A stretch of DNA of 54,871 nt, taken from the NCBI GenBank assembly GCA_937880075.1, contig CALFLM010000021.1, positions 1 to 54,871 on the forward strand, given 5' to 3'. The DNA comes from an uncultured Romboutsia sp. Its GTDB lineage: Bacteria; Bacillota; Clostridia; Peptostreptococcales; Peptostreptococcaceae. The first letter of the stretch is position 1. Every line of letters begins with the position of its first letter. The notes under the pieces were generated by a model. It did no database searches, was not told the DNA's origin, and worked only from the letters and a program-made list of their open reading frames with translations. Positions 25,810 to 36,334 of this stretch are shown piece after piece. The position numbers and the translations under genes are program-made.

Positions 25810-27837
25810 TTATTCATCTTTTTTACTTTTTGCAAATAATACTCCAGCTACTGCTGCTATACCAACACCTATATAAGCTATTATATTATTTCCCTTCTTA
25901 GCTTCTGCAGTTTCAACTTTTGAATCATTACTTGTTAATTCTTCTAATTTATCTATATTTTCTTCATTATTTTCATTAGTAATATCATCTAAAGTAGCAG
26001 TTTCATCAAGTTTTTCATCTAAAGTTTGATTGTTATCATTTACAGCTTCATTTTCAACTTTATTATTATTTGTACTTCCAGTTGAACTATTTCCATTGTT
26101 ATTATTTGACCCATTTCCACCTGATGGCTTTCCATTATTGTTAGTTGATCCGCTTCCTCCTGATGGCTTTCCACCGTTGTTAGTTGATCCATTTCCTCCT
26201 GATGGTTTTTCACCATTTGAGTTATTATTATCTTCTTCACCCTTTAATGTACTAGCTATTATTTCTTTATATTTAGAAGCATTTTCTAAGCTATTATCTA
26301 TTTTAAGCTCTACATAACTTTCATCATTGCTTCCGAATAATCTAAACTTAGTTAATTTTATTTTGTATATTGTAAACTCTTCAGTTTCTATCGTATCAAC
26401 TATCTTAGAGTTCATATTCTTTAGGTCTTTAGCAAAGTTTGTAAAATCTTCTTCTTTAACAGCTTTAACTTCTAATTCTATAGGTGAATCGAAATTTCCG
26501 TGTCCAGATACTGGAGTTACTACGTTAGTATCTATAATATCAACTATAATATTTGGAATTTCGTCATTATTTTTAATATCTTGTACAATTACTTCAAAGC
26601 TATCACTTATATTACTTCCATCAGTTGTAGTTGCTGTAACAACTGCTTTACCTTCACCTTTTGCAATTATTTTAGCTATATTTCCATTTGCTTCAAGTTC
26701 TAATACATTACTGTCACTTACAGACCATTTTATATCTTTTATATCTGCTTCTTCATTAACAGCTGCATTTATTTCCTTAGATGCTCCTAGATATAAGTTT
26801 TTAAACTTATTACCTATATTTATTTCATTAGCAAGTACAACTTCCTTAATTACAGTTACTGTTATTGTCTTAGTTGCTATTGCTCCATCTTTATCTTGTA
26901 CACTATATCTTACAGTGTAGCTACCTTCTTGGTTTATATTTACATTATTTTCTATTACTTTTACACTTGATGTTAAATCTTTATCTTCTTTATCATATGC
27001 AGTAACTATACTTAATGGGTTAAATTCTTCACCTAATTTTATAATTGTATCATTTGCAAATATCACAGGTATACTATTTATTATAGTATCATTATCATTT
27101 GATCCATTATCATTTGATCCATTGTTATCTTCATCAACTTTTAATGTATTAACTACTATTTCTTTATACTTAGATGCATTTGCTAAGCTATTATCTATCT
27201 TAAGCTCTACAAAATACTCAGTATCTCTTGCAAATAATCTAGCTTTAGTTAATTTTATTTTATACATTGTATACTCATCAGTTTCTACTGTATCAACTAT
27301 TTTAGAGTTTGATTTCTTTAAGTCTTTAACAAAGTTATTAAAGTCATCTTCTAAAACATTTTTAACTTCTAATTCTACAGGTGACTTTTCATCTCCGTAT
27401 CCAGATATTGGTGTTACTATTTTTGTATCTATAATATTCATTATAGCATCTGGAATTACATCTTTATTAGTAAAGTCTTTTACAGTTACTTCAAAGCTAT
27501 CACTTATATTACTTCCATCAGTTGTAGTAGCTGTAACAACTGCCTTACCTTCACCTTTTGCAATTATTTTAGCTGTATTTCCATTTGATTTAACTTCTAA
27601 TACATCACTATCACTTACAGACCACTTTATATCTTTTATATCTGCTTCTTCATTAACAGCTGCATTTATTACCTTAGAAGCTCCTAGATATAAGTTATCA
27701 AACTTATTTCCTATGTTTATTTTATTAGCAAGTATAATTTCCTTAATTACAGTTACTGTTATTGTCTTAGTTGATGATGCTCCATTTTTATCTTCTACTC
27801 TATATCTTACAGTATAAATCTTTATCTTCTTTATCAT
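25810..27837 (-). CDS. Ig-repeat surface protein, C-terminal part (split gene)
   Basis: 675 codons that continue the preceding gene in the +1 frame. The stated start (MIKKIKIYTVRYR) is artificial and has no ribosome site; the homologous frame begins at about 'YTVRYRVEDKNGASS'. Content: the end of a HYR/Ig-like module, then two units each of a Big_2-like domain ('GEGKAVVTATTTDGSNISDS') and a ~125-residue module ('SKIVDTVETDEYTMYKIKLTK'). A 'KPSGGNGSTNNGG' tandem linker follows. The C terminus has a membrane segment 'IIAYIGVGIAAVAGVLFA' with KSKKDE. There is no LPXTG, so anchoring would be by the membrane segment, if the protein is made at all. Confidence 0.75.
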   Translation of the reverse strand: MIKKIKIYTVRYRVEDKNGASSTKTITVTVIKEIILANKINIGNKFDNLYLGASKVINAAVNEEADIKDIKWSVSDSDVLEVKSNGNTAKIIAKGEGKAVVTATTTDGSNISDSFEVTVKDFTNKDVIPDAIMNIIDTKIVTPISGYGDEKSPVELEVKNVLEDDFNNFVKDLKKSNSKIVDTVETDEYTMYKIKLTKARLFARDTEYFVELKIDNSLANASKYKEIVVNTLKVDEDNNGSNDNGSNDNDTIINSIPVIFANDTIIKLGEEFNPLSIVTAYDKEDKDLTSSVKVIENNVNINQEGSYTVRYSVQDKDGAIATKTITVTVIKEVVLANEINIGNKFKNLYLGASKEINAAVNEEADIKDIKWSVSDSNVLELEANGNIAKIIAKGEGKAVVTATTTDGSNISDSFEVIVQDIKNNDEIPNIIVDIIDTNVVTPVSGHGNFDSPIELEVKAVKEEDFTNFAKDLKNMNSKIVDTIETEEFTIYKIKLTKFRLFGSNDESYVELKIDNSLENASKYKEIIASTLKGEEDNNNSNGEKPSGGNGSTNNGGKPSGGSGSTNNNGKPSGGNGSNNNNGNSSTGSTNNNKVENEAVNDNNQTLDEKLDETATLDDITNENNEENIDKLEELTSNDSKVETAEAKKGNNIIAYIGVGIAAVAGVLFAKSKKDE

Positions 27838-28450
27838 ATGCAGTAACTATACTTAATGGATCAAATTTTTCACCTAATTTTATAGTTGTATCATTTGCAG
27901 ATATTACCGGTATATTATTTATTATTGAAGCTTTAAATTCTTCTACAGTTACCTCAAAGCTATCACTTATATTACTTCCATCAGTTGTAGTTGCTGTAAT
28001 AACTGCTTTACCTTCGCCCTTTGCAACTACTTTAGCTGTATTTCCTTTTACTTCAATTGCTAATACATCACTGTTACTTACAGACCACTCTATGTCTTTT
28101 ACATCTGCTTCTTCGTTAACAGCTGCACTTATGTTAGCAGACTCTCCTACATATAACTTATCAAACTTATTACTTATCGTTATTTCCTTAGCAGGGCTAA
28201 GTGCTTTAACTACAGTTACTGTTATTGTCTTAGTTGCTGTTGCTCCATCTTTATCTTGTACCCTATAAGTTACAGTGTATTTACCTTCTTTACTAGTATC
28301 TACATCATCTTTTACTACTTCTACACTTGAAGTTAAGTCTTGATCTTCATGATCGTGTGCTGTAACTATATCTAAAGCATTAAATTCACTACCTAATTTT
28401 ATAGTTGTGTCATTTGCAGATATTACAGGTGTATGATTTATTACTGCTGC
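26236..28450 (-). repeat. Three long tandem coding repeats
   Basis: Three copies of a HYR/Ig plus Big_2 module lie in tandem in the Ig-repeat gene: about 27915-28450, 27420-27910 (with its front part deleted) and 26560-27080. Copies two and three are each followed by a similar ~375-bp module (about 27115-27420 and 26236-26560). Near-identical stretches such as those coding for 'AAVNEEAD(I/V)KDI' and 'GEGKAV(V/I)TATTTDGS' make slippage and recombination easy. Confidence 0.8.
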
Positions 28451-29812
28451 TTTAGGGTTTACTGTTACAATACTTTGTACTCTTGTAGTTTTACCTTTGT
28501 TATCAGTTGCACTGTATGATACCTTATATTCTCCAGCTATGCTAGTATTTACATTACTATCTACAACTAATTCTATATCACTATCTTCATCAGTTACAGT
28601 TACTCCATTTCTTGGGTCAAAAGTATCACCTACTTTTAATGTATGGTTTTTAACTCCTGATATTACTGGTGCTTTATTCGCCTTTACATGTAAGTTAACT
28701 TCTTTTTTAGCTTCATTTCCATAAGTATCTACTGCAGTATATGTTAATACATAAGTAGTGTCTTCTTCTGGATCTAATTCAAGAGCCTTATTAGTAGATA
28801 CTTGTACATCTAATACTCTTCCCTTTGCATCTACTGCTTTAACATTTTCTAATGGTTTAAATATATCTCCACCATTTATTGTTATAGTTTCACCTAGCTC
28901 TTGTCCGTTTCTAGTTATAGTTGGTTTCGTTGTTACCTTTTCATAATCTACATATACTTGTAATTCTATAGGTTCAGATTTTTCTTTATTGCTATCTATA
29001 GCTCTACATTCTAAGCTATATAACCCTGGTGTAGTTTTACTAAATGTAGTTATTACAGGTTTGTTACTTTGAGATAAATCTTTAACTTCTAATGTAACTT
29101 CATCCCTATCAGCATCTTTCATAGTTATGCCTAAGTTTTTAGGTGTTAATTCTAAAGTTTCGCCCTCTACTATATTTATAAATTCTTTAGAAGTTTCTAT
29201 AGTTGGCGCTGTATTTAAGGTGATAGCTGTATTATCAAAGGCTACTCCTAAATCATTGTATTCCTTATTTGTTACAGATAAGTATTTGTACTCATCTTCA
29301 TCGTTTGGAACTACTTTATAAGTAGTTCCTCCCTCTTTTGTAAGTTTGTCCTTTGCTTTTACATCTAACTCAAATACTTCTATTTTATTTCCGTTCTTAG
29401 GTAAAGAGTTTTCTGCTGTTATAAGAACATCTATAGTATTGTCTTTTTTATTGTATGTGTAATCTGTTAATATCTCATTAGTTTTTTCTTGATATTCGTT
29501 ATTTGCTAATCTAGCTTTTACTTGTGGATTTATTAAATCTTTTATACTAGACTCACCATTTGCAAGTTCAATATCTCCATCTAGTTTTAAACTAAATTGT
29601 ATCGACTTTGGTATATCTTTTATATTATCTATAGATACTTTTACAGTATCTCTATCTATTTTTTCTACATCTAGTTTTAACTTATTCCCAATATCATTTG
29701 TTTTAGCTTCTTTTGATACTAAATTGGGAGCTGCATATATAATTGCAGCTGTAGAAGTTAAAGCCACTGTAGATACAACAGCACTTTTAACTGACGATTT
29801 TAATTTCCTCAT
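27800..29812 (-). CDS. Ig-repeat surface protein, N-terminal part (split gene)
   Basis: 670 codons starting MRKLKSSVKSAVVSTVALTS, a signal peptide. Residues ~45-200 look like a cohesin-like beta-sandwich ('DRDTVKVSIDNIKDIPKSIQ', 'NKIEVFELDVKAKDKLT'). Five or six Ig/HYR-type domains follow ('PVISANDTTIKLG', 'YKVSYSATDNKG') and a Big_2 domain. The frame ends abruptly at 'AYDKEDKDLYCKI' where the sister repeat continues 'DKDLTSSVKV'. The repeat comparison shows that about 55 bp are missing at the junction near 27820. The intact ancestor had about 1330 residues. The cohesin-like N terminus could bind the dockerin-like domain of the protease encoded 23 bp upstream; this is inference. Confidence 0.8.
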   Translation of the reverse strand: MRKLKSSVKSAVVSTVALTSTAAIIYAAPNLVSKEAKTNDIGNKLKLDVEKIDRDTVKVSIDNIKDIPKSIQFSLKLDGDIELANGESSIKDLINPQVKARLANNEYQEKTNEILTDYTYNKKDNTIDVLITAENSLPKNGNKIEVFELDVKAKDKLTKEGGTTYKVVPNDEDEYKYLSVTNKEYNDLGVAFDNTAITLNTAPTIETSKEFINIVEGETLELTPKNLGITMKDADRDEVTLEVKDLSQSNKPVITTFSKTTPGLYSLECRAIDSNKEKSEPIELQVYVDYEKVTTKPTITRNGQELGETITINGGDIFKPLENVKAVDAKGRVLDVQVSTNKALELDPEEDTTYVLTYTAVDTYGNEAKKEVNLHVKANKAPVISGVKNHTLKVGDTFDPRNGVTVTDEDSDIELVVDSNVNTSIAGEYKVSYSATDNKGKTTRVQSIVTVNPKAAVINHTPVISANDTTIKLGSEFNALDIVTAHDHEDQDLTSSVEVVKDDVDTSKEGKYTVTYRVQDKDGATATKTITVTVVKALSPAKEITISNKFDKLYVGESANISAAVNEEADVKDIEWSVSNSDVLAIEVKGNTAKVVAKGEGKAVITATTTDGSNISDSFEVTVEEFKASIINNIPVISANDTTIKLGEKFDPLSIVTAYDKEDKDLYCKI

Positions 29813-29835
29813 ATTTCTCTCCCTCTTAAAAATAT

Positions 29836-32800
29836 CTATCTATTCTCAAATGTTTTCTTCACAGTATTTTGGTCTATTTCTACTACTTTAGTAGTTGCTG
29901 ATCTTTTCTTTGAACCAGCTAAGTCTATTGTTGGTAAATTATTTAAATCAGTTGGTAATTCATATAAGAAAGTATCACTTACTAATCTTTGTCCAACAGG
30001 AGCTCCAGTAGAGTCTAGCTTGTTATATCTATATAATTCAGCCTTAACTTGACTACCTTTCATATTTGATTCTCCATTTATTATTTCCTTTTGTTGGTCT
30101 GGTGTTATCCAGTATATCCAAGTACCTTGTGCTACTTCACCTAACTCTGCATCTTCTGGTAATTCTGCAAGAAGTATAGCTTGTGATTGTAATGCATAGT
30201 TTTCACCATTTTCATTTAATACTAATGGTACGTTGAATGCTGGATCTCCTCTATATTCACCTGTTATTAATATAGAACCAGCTGGTATTGTTTTACCTTC
30301 TGCATACGTATATTCAGATTTTAATTTTCCTATACCATTTGAGTATTTACCATTGTTGTAGCTTCCTATTTCTATGTTATCTCCAGGTTGTCCTAATATT
30401 TCAAGTTCTCCTATAGATATAGTCTTTGAACCTTTCGCTACTATTTTTACATATTGTGCATCAGCCGACCATAATTGTTTATTTGAATTATTTCCACTTT
30501 CATTGAAGTAAATTGTATTTTCTCTTGTAGTATCAAATGTTCCTGAATGAACTTTTTTCCATGTTTTATTATCACTACTTACTAATACTTCATAATCACT
30601 TATTGAGTTATATGTTACTTCTTTATTTTTACTAAATAGCTTTTTAATTGAGAATTTCTTAGCAGTAGTATTTCCTGGAGTGTATTTTAATCCAACTATT
30701 TGCTTACTAGTTCCCATGTTTACAGTTACATATGCATCGCCTTTTAATGCTTCTCCAGTATTATTAGTTCCTACAGCTCCTTTATAAACTGTTGATGTAT
30801 CATTATCTTTTATATTATTTATTGAACCATCTTCATTTTGTCCATGACCTGAGTTTTCAGAAACTTTATCATCAGGACTTATTGTATTAGTATCAAATTT
30901 CCAATCCTTCTTAGCTAAACTTCCATCATGAGTAACTTTTACAGTTCCTAATTCAAATTCATTACTTACTTTTAAGCTATAGTCGTAAGCTTTTACTTTG
31001 TATGTGAATGTTCTATTATTTACTGAATCTATAACATCATTAAATTCTGTTACATCGCCTTTTTTATTTCTTTCAACAAATCCAACAGGAACTTCTTTAA
31101 ATCCAGTTGATGTTGCTTCTTTTCTTATTATTTCGTAACCTAAAATCTTATCATTATCTTTATCTACACTTATCTTAAGCGGTACACTCTTTTGATTTAA
31201 ATAAGTCTTTTCTGTTACTTGCTTACCATTATCATCAGTTCCAAAGCTAGCATTTACCGCTACATCATCAGCCATAGTAATTAAGCTCATATCATTTTTA
31301 CTTATAGCATCTAATCTCTTTCTTCTAGCCTCATCATTTAAGTATTGTATATCTCTAGTTTCTTTAGGATAATTCATTTTATTTAAATACTCATCAGTTT
31401 TTGGACTAGCTACTAATCCCCAAGACTTAAAGAATGGTCTTAAATCTTTTTGTACAGCATCTGAAGCTCTCATTATATAAGTTTGAGCTGTTTGGTCATA
31501 TCCATTTTCACTAGGTGCTATACCTTTTTCTCTAGTTACTCTATATAACTTAGAATAGAATGTATCGTTATTTAAATCACTATCACTATTTGTTTCTACC
31601 ATGTTATATGTGTAACTATCATCATACGCTAAATGTAATTGCCAGAACATTATAAGTCCTATTGACCCATTTGGTATACCAACACTTTGTGAAGTTACCC
31701 TGTCATATACATCCTCATATCTTCCTTCACTCTCTACTCTAGATAGATTTTCATCATTAAATGTTTGAGTTATAAGTGGTAATACGTTATTTGTAACCTC
31801 TGAATATGTTAAACCTGGTCTATCATGAACGTGTCCTATTTCATGACCTATTCCCCATCCGAATAATTGTCCGTCTTCAGAATTTATTAAATTTCCATTT
31901 TCATCAAATTTAAATGGTACACCACCTATCATGCCTGCTGCAGAACCATATCCTATCCCAACGTGATGACCTGAAGCATACATAAATGCTCCTGTAAACA
32001 TTCTTTGATATTTGATGTTTATACGGTTTCTAGGTGCTCTATTGCTATTGAAGTATTCATTTTCACTCTTTCCACCAAGTTTTTCTAATTTATTATTAGT
32101 TATTTTTCCATCTCCATCAAAGTCAACTGGCTTTTCTAATAATCCTTGTTGTGCATAAGATACTTTCATTATTTGTTCCCAAGCAAGTAATGTATCATAT
32201 ACTCTTTGAACTTGTGCTTCTTCACTAGATAAACCATCTTGTATCCCTTTTAATACTTGATCTGCTGGTAATGATAAAGTTATTCTTTCTCCTTCAATAT
32301 CTGTAGTATTTAATATTGAAGTTTCAGCATCATATGAATAAATATTATTTGACTTATCTTCAGCAGATACTTGTGATGGATATCTACTTGGTAAAGTACT
32401 TACATAAGATTTTAAGTTTTTAATGTATTCTCTTATTAATTCTTTTACCCTTTCTTCATTTGCAGCATCATCTATAAGATTATTTACATTTAAATGAGGT
32501 ATTACTGTTCCACCACTAACTCTTACTTGTACATTTTGTACTTCATCATAATTAGAAGCAAAGCTTAAGTATAAGTTTCCACCTTTTTCACAGTCCATAT
32601 TAAACTTAGATTCTGGTATTACTATTTCATTCTTACCTACGCTTAACTTTTGGTCATACACTTGATGTGATGTACCACTTTCTCCATTATGTTGAGTTAT
32701 AGCTAAATTAAACTTAGTATCTTTTCTATTTGATCCGATATAGATATTTACTTTATCACCAGGCTTTACAGCTACACCTAATGCTTGATAATTATTAGAT

Positions 32801-35800
32801 TGTCCTATTGTTTGTCCTTGATTTCTTATTCCAGAATCTAATATTTTTATATTATCATTTAAGTTAACGTCATCTAATAAGTCTTGTGCTCTTTGTAAAT
32901 CTTCAAGTATTTGTTTTTGATCAGGATGATATTCCATAGATTCTGGGTCTATAGTTCTTGCTCTATTTGTAAGTTCATCTATTTTTTCTTGTGTAACCCC
33001 TTCACTCAACTCTAACATTAAATCATCTTTAAATAAATTTTGTACATCAGACTTTAAGCTATCATAATGATATATTTTTATTTCAGATATAGTAGGTGAA
33101 TCTGACCAAGTACTTGGTCCAATTATTATCTCACTTGTCGTTACAGGCTCATTTAATACTAATGTATAGTACTTGTTTTTATTTTTATCTACTTCCGTTT
33201 TTACTGATGGTTTAATATATCTATATCCATTTTTTATTATTCCATCTGTTTCACCATCTTTTACTGGAATACCTATTTTTATATCTGCAAATCCTTGGTT
33301 TTCATAACCGCCATCTCTTCTAGTTGTAAATCTAATTGTGTCTATTGTATATTCTTTATCTAATTTAATGTGTGGTGTTATTCCTAGACCTCCATAGTTA
33401 TATCCACCATCCCATCCAGTGTTAATCCAGTAACTTGAATAGTCATTATCAACAGTCATCATACCTACTTCTTCCGCTGTAGTTCCTTCTGGATAATATG
33501 GTTTATTAAAATGAGTTGCTTTAGCACTTACTATATGGTTAGTTTTACCTTTACCATTAGGTGTATTTATAAGTTTATAATTAGGAATAATTGGATTTAT
33601 AAGCTTTGTTGTAGTTCCTAAGTAAGTCTTAGATAATCCACCTGTACCATGATGGTTAGTAGCAGTCATTTTTATTTCATATGTTGCACCTTCTTCAAGT
33701 CCATATATATTATAGCTAGTACCTCTTATTAACTCATCTTTATCAGTTTTTTGTTCTGGAGTTAATTCTGTTACACCATCTGGTATATCATTACTTGTAT
33801 CTTTATCTACATATTTAGGCTCATTAGGGTCATTAGCTTTAATCCATGCACCATCTCCTAATTTTCTATAGTATACATCATAATCTTTAGCTTTTTTATG
33901 TGCTTTCCAACTTACAGAAAGTCCTTTATAAGCTCCTTTTACATTTATACCTTCTGGTCCTTCTGGTCTTGTTTCTGGTATAACTTGTAATTCAACTATA
34001 GAGTCAGCTCCATACATTTTATTATTTGTATCTAGCTTACCTGTAATTGAATCCCATCCTTGTGTATTATAATCTGCGTCTGCATTATCTGGCTTTCCAT
34101 CCTTATCATTTGAGTTATTTAATAAGTTTGTATTTCCAGATGCATTTTTATCGTATCCCTCTTGTTCATCTTTATATCCACTCTTCCAGTCGTCTCCACT
34201 TAAAGATTGAATACTAACTCTGTACGTTTTATACCCATCTACTTTTTCGATTTTTAAGGTATTTTCACTTGTTTTATAAGTATCTGTTTTAGCTACAGTT
34301 CCGTTGTCATTTAATTGTTCTATTTTTATTTCATATCCAGTTACGTTTGCTTGATGATCCCATCCTATAACAAAGTGTTCATTTCCAACTGCTGTTGCAC
34401 TTGTAAAGTTATTAATAACTGGTATATTCATCTTTGGCTTAGGTATTTCTTTGTAAACATTATTTACAAATTCAACCTTAGCTATCTCTACTAGATTTTT
34501 ATTACTTCTACTTCCAGTAATATTTATATTAATTTGGCTTACTGCTACTTGCTTTCCTAAGTCTATAACTATTTCATCTACACCGTTTCTTGTAGACTTA
34601 GTATTACTGTTATCAAAGTTTACTACTAATGGTTCTCCATTTTCTCCAGCACCCGGTATTGTTATATTACCAGCTGATGGTGCATTTGCTGATGGAGCTT
34701 TTATTACTATTTGTTCTGTGTTATTAGCAGTTCTAGCATTATCATTTAAGCTTATTGGTATAGCTATTGGATTTTCTTCTGATATTTCAACTTTACTACC
34801 ATCCTCTGCTACCTTTGGTTGTAATACTACTAAACTATTTTCACTTTTTAATATATTTTTAATATCACCTTGAACTTCTACTTTATTACTATCAACATTT
34901 ATAGAAGCATTATCAGGATTTACTATTACATCTGTATCAACTATAACAGCTTCTGACTTATCTTTGTTCATATTTTGATGTACATATGTTAAATCAGTTA
35001 TATCAGTTTTACCGTCTCTGTTTAAGTCAATTTTACGTTCCTTACTATTACTTTTTATTTGTGTTTTTAATTCTTCATAATCTGAAATACTAACTATATC
35101 ATCTGAGTTAATATTTCCTGCTAAGAATACTGCTGGATAAATTTCTTCCTTATCATCAACTATTACTTTATTTTCACTAGTTCCTACCAATACCCTCTTA
35201 GATGACTTTGTAACATCTATGTTGTCTATTGATGCAGTTTCATATCCAGTACCTTCTATTTCTAATGAATATCTTCCTAGTGAAAGATTTTCAAAAGTTA
35301 AATGATAAAATGATAATTCTGTAGCATTTTCTTTTAAATTATTTCTTTTAGAATCTTTTGCTTCTAATTTATAACTTATATTAGAATCTATAGTTCCATT
35401 TAAGTTGTCATTTCCAAGTTTTATACTTCCTACTAATTCTTCACCTTTTTTAAGATTTACTTTTATATCTGTTTGATTAGCAGTTGTATACTTTATTGGT
35501 AAAGAGAAGTTTAAGTCTAACTCTAATTTACCTTTAGCTTCGTATACTTCAGGTTTAGTATTTTCATTTTCTACTTCTTCTTTTGAGTTAGTATCCTCTG
35601 TACTTTCGTCAACTGTTGTATCTTGGTTTTCTACATTTTCTGACTTTACGTCTTCAGTTTTTATACCTTCTGATTTTACTGTATTTTCATTTACAATATT
35701 AATTTCATTCTTCGGCACTTCTTTTAAATTTTCATTGCCTTCTGCAAATGCTAAAGATTGCATATTACTAGCAATTAATGTTACTGCTAGTGTACTAGAA

Positions 35801-35814
35801 ATCTTTCGTTTCAT
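29836..35814 (-). CDS. Giant secreted M60-type zinc metalloprotease
   Basis: A 1992-residue exported enzyme. After the signal peptide (to ~24) and a Glu/Asn-rich stretch come: a dockerin-like domain at ~233-280 ('SISDYEELKTQI', 'DLNRDGKTDITDLTYVHQ'), two fibronectin III-like domains (~465-560, ~618-740), and a discoidin/F5-8C-like domain (~758-905). The M60 catalytic region is at ~1090-1480 with zinc motif HEIGH at 1324-1328 ('GWGIGHEIGHVHDRPG'). A second F5/8C-like domain lies at ~1650-1800, then a C-terminal beta domain. M60 enzymes with such accessory domains cut mucins and other O-glycoproteins. AGGAGG lies 6 bp before the ATG. No sortase motif. Operon with the Ig-repeat protein. Confidence 0.9.
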   Translation of the reverse strand: MKRKISSTLAVTLIASNMQSLAFAEGNENLKEVPKNEINIVNENTVKSEGIKTEDVKSENVENQDTTVDESTEDTNSKEEVENENTKPEVYEAKGKLELDLNFSLPIKYTTANQTDIKVNLKKGEELVGSIKLGNDNLNGTIDSNISYKLEAKDSKRNNLKENATELSFYHLTFENLSLGRYSLEIEGTGYETASIDNIDVTKSSKRVLVGTSENKVIVDDKEEIYPAVFLAGNINSDDIVSISDYEELKTQIKSNSKERKIDLNRDGKTDITDLTYVHQNMNKDKSEAVIVDTDVIVNPDNASINVDSNKVEVQGDIKNILKSENSLVVLQPKVAEDGSKVEISEENPIAIPISLNDNARTANNTEQIVIKAPSANAPSAGNITIPGAGENGEPLVVNFDNSNTKSTRNGVDEIVIDLGKQVAVSQININITGSRSNKNLVEIAKVEFVNNVYKEIPKPKMNIPVINNFTSATAVGNEHFVIGWDHQANVTGYEIKIEQLNDNGTVAKTDTYKTSENTLKIEKVDGYKTYRVSIQSLSGDDWKSGYKDEQEGYDKNASGNTNLLNNSNDKDGKPDNADADYNTQGWDSITGKLDTNNKMYGADSIVELQVIPETRPEGPEGINVKGAYKGLSVSWKAHKKAKDYDVYYRKLGDGAWIKANDPNEPKYVDKDTSNDIPDGVTELTPEQKTDKDELIRGTSYNIYGLEEGATYEIKMTATNHHGTGGLSKTYLGTTTKLINPIIPNYKLINTPNGKGKTNHIVSAKATHFNKPYYPEGTTAEEVGMMTVDNDYSSYWINTGWDGGYNYGGLGITPHIKLDKEYTIDTIRFTTRRDGGYENQGFADIKIGIPVKDGETDGIIKNGYRYIKPSVKTEVDKNKNKYYTLVLNEPVTTSEIIIGPSTWSDSPTISEIKIYHYDSLKSDVQNLFKDDLMLELSEGVTQEKIDELTNRARTIDPESMEYHPDQKQILEDLQRAQDLLDDVNLNDNIKILDSGIRNQGQTIGQSNNYQALGVAVKPGDKVNIYIGSNRKDTKFNLAITQHNGESGTSHQVYDQKLSVGKNEIVIPESKFNMDCEKGGNLYLSFASNYDEVQNVQVRVSGGTVIPHLNVNNLIDDAANEERVKELIREYIKNLKSYVSTLPSRYPSQVSAEDKSNNIYSYDAETSILNTTDIEGERITLSLPADQVLKGIQDGLSSEEAQVQRVYDTLLAWEQIMKVSYAQQGLLEKPVDFDGDGKITNNKLEKLGGKSENEYFNSNRAPRNRINIKYQRMFTGAFMYASGHHVGIGYGSAAGMIGGVPFKFDENGNLINSEDGQLFGWGIGHEIGHVHDRPGLTYSEVTNNVLPLITQTFNDENLSRVESEGRYEDVYDRVTSQSVGIPNGSIGLIMFWQLHLAYDDSYTYNMVETNSDSDLNNDTFYSKLYRVTREKGIAPSENGYDQTAQTYIMRASDAVQKDLRPFFKSWGLVASPKTDEYLNKMNYPKETRDIQYLNDEARRKRLDAISKNDMSLITMADDVAVNASFGTDDNGKQVTEKTYLNQKSVPLKISVDKDNDKILGYEIIRKEATSTGFKEVPVGFVERNKKGDVTEFNDVIDSVNNRTFTYKVKAYDYSLKVSNEFELGTVKVTHDGSLAKKDWKFDTNTISPDDKVSENSGHGQNEDGSINNIKDNDTSTVYKGAVGTNNTGEALKGDAYVTVNMGTSKQIVGLKYTPGNTTAKKFSIKKLFSKNKEVTYNSISDYEVLVSSDNKTWKKVHSGTFDTTRENTIYFNESGNNSNKQLWSADAQYVKIVAKGSKTISIGELEILGQPGDNIEIGSYNNGKYSNGIGKLKSEYTYAEGKTIPAGSILITGEYRGDPAFNVPLVLNENGENYALQSQAILLAELPEDAELGEVAQGTWIYWITPDQQKEIINGESNMKGSQVKAELYRYNKLDSTGAPVGQRLVSDTFLYELPTDLNNLPTIDLAGSKKRSATTKVVEIDQNTVKKTFENR

Positions 35815-35875
35815 ATATATCCTCCTGTAAATTGCTATATAAATTACAATTCATTACCTTAGTCAATATAATACC

Positions 35876-35904
35876 TTTATATGTGAAAAAGCCGCTTTTA
35901 ACAA
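35876..35904 (-). promoter_or_regulatory. Candidate promoter of the M60 operon with operator-like palindrome
   Basis: On the minus strand TTGTTA (35899-35904) and TATAAA (35876-35881), 17-bp spacer. A perfect inverted repeat AAAAGC-C-GCTTTT (35887-35899) fills the spacer, a position that suits repression. Confidence 0.5.
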
Positions 35905-36334
35905 ATATAAAATCGACCTATCTTTTTATATTTTTCGGTTTTACAAAAGATGTTTTACTCTTTTTACAACTGACTGTGCTTATGACTAATCGTAACCCCT
36001 TTAAACTTAATAATTAAGTTTCCTTGAACTGCATTTTATCTTTAATTTATGTAAAATTATAGCACATTTTTCGACACTTTTAAACATTTTAAGCTGAAAT
36101 CCACCGGAAAAATAATTCCAAATTTGTAAAATTAATAACTTTATTTATAGAAATACAATTTTATGATAATTTTCTCTAAATTGTGAAATTGCAATATTTT
36201 ATATTATATTCTTCCATAAAAACTTATTTTCTTAAATGTTTACTAATGATTAAACTTTTATCTTAGCATCTTTGGACTATATGAAACCTTATGGAATTGA
36301 CTACTTATTTAGAAAATTATGAAGATATATTATT
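35905..36334. other. Intergenic region upstream of the M60 operon
   Basis: About 430 bp, AT-rich, with no supported frame or RNA structure up to about 36265. From there to 36334 lie likely further remains of the HAD phosphatase gene ('KPYGIDYLFRKL' can be read before a stop). Confidence 0.4.

Noticed and set aside
26030..28268. Long plus-strand frames opposite the Ig-repeat gene
   Set aside because: They are mirror images of the repeated Gly/Asn/Thr/Val-coding strand, have no ribosome sites and resemble no known protein.
35905..36060. Possible cyclic-di-GMP riboswitch upstream of the M60 gene
   Set aside because: Secreted proteases of clostridia are sometimes under such control, but the conserved aptamer cores (GGGCAAACC and GCCUCCGG-like) are not present.
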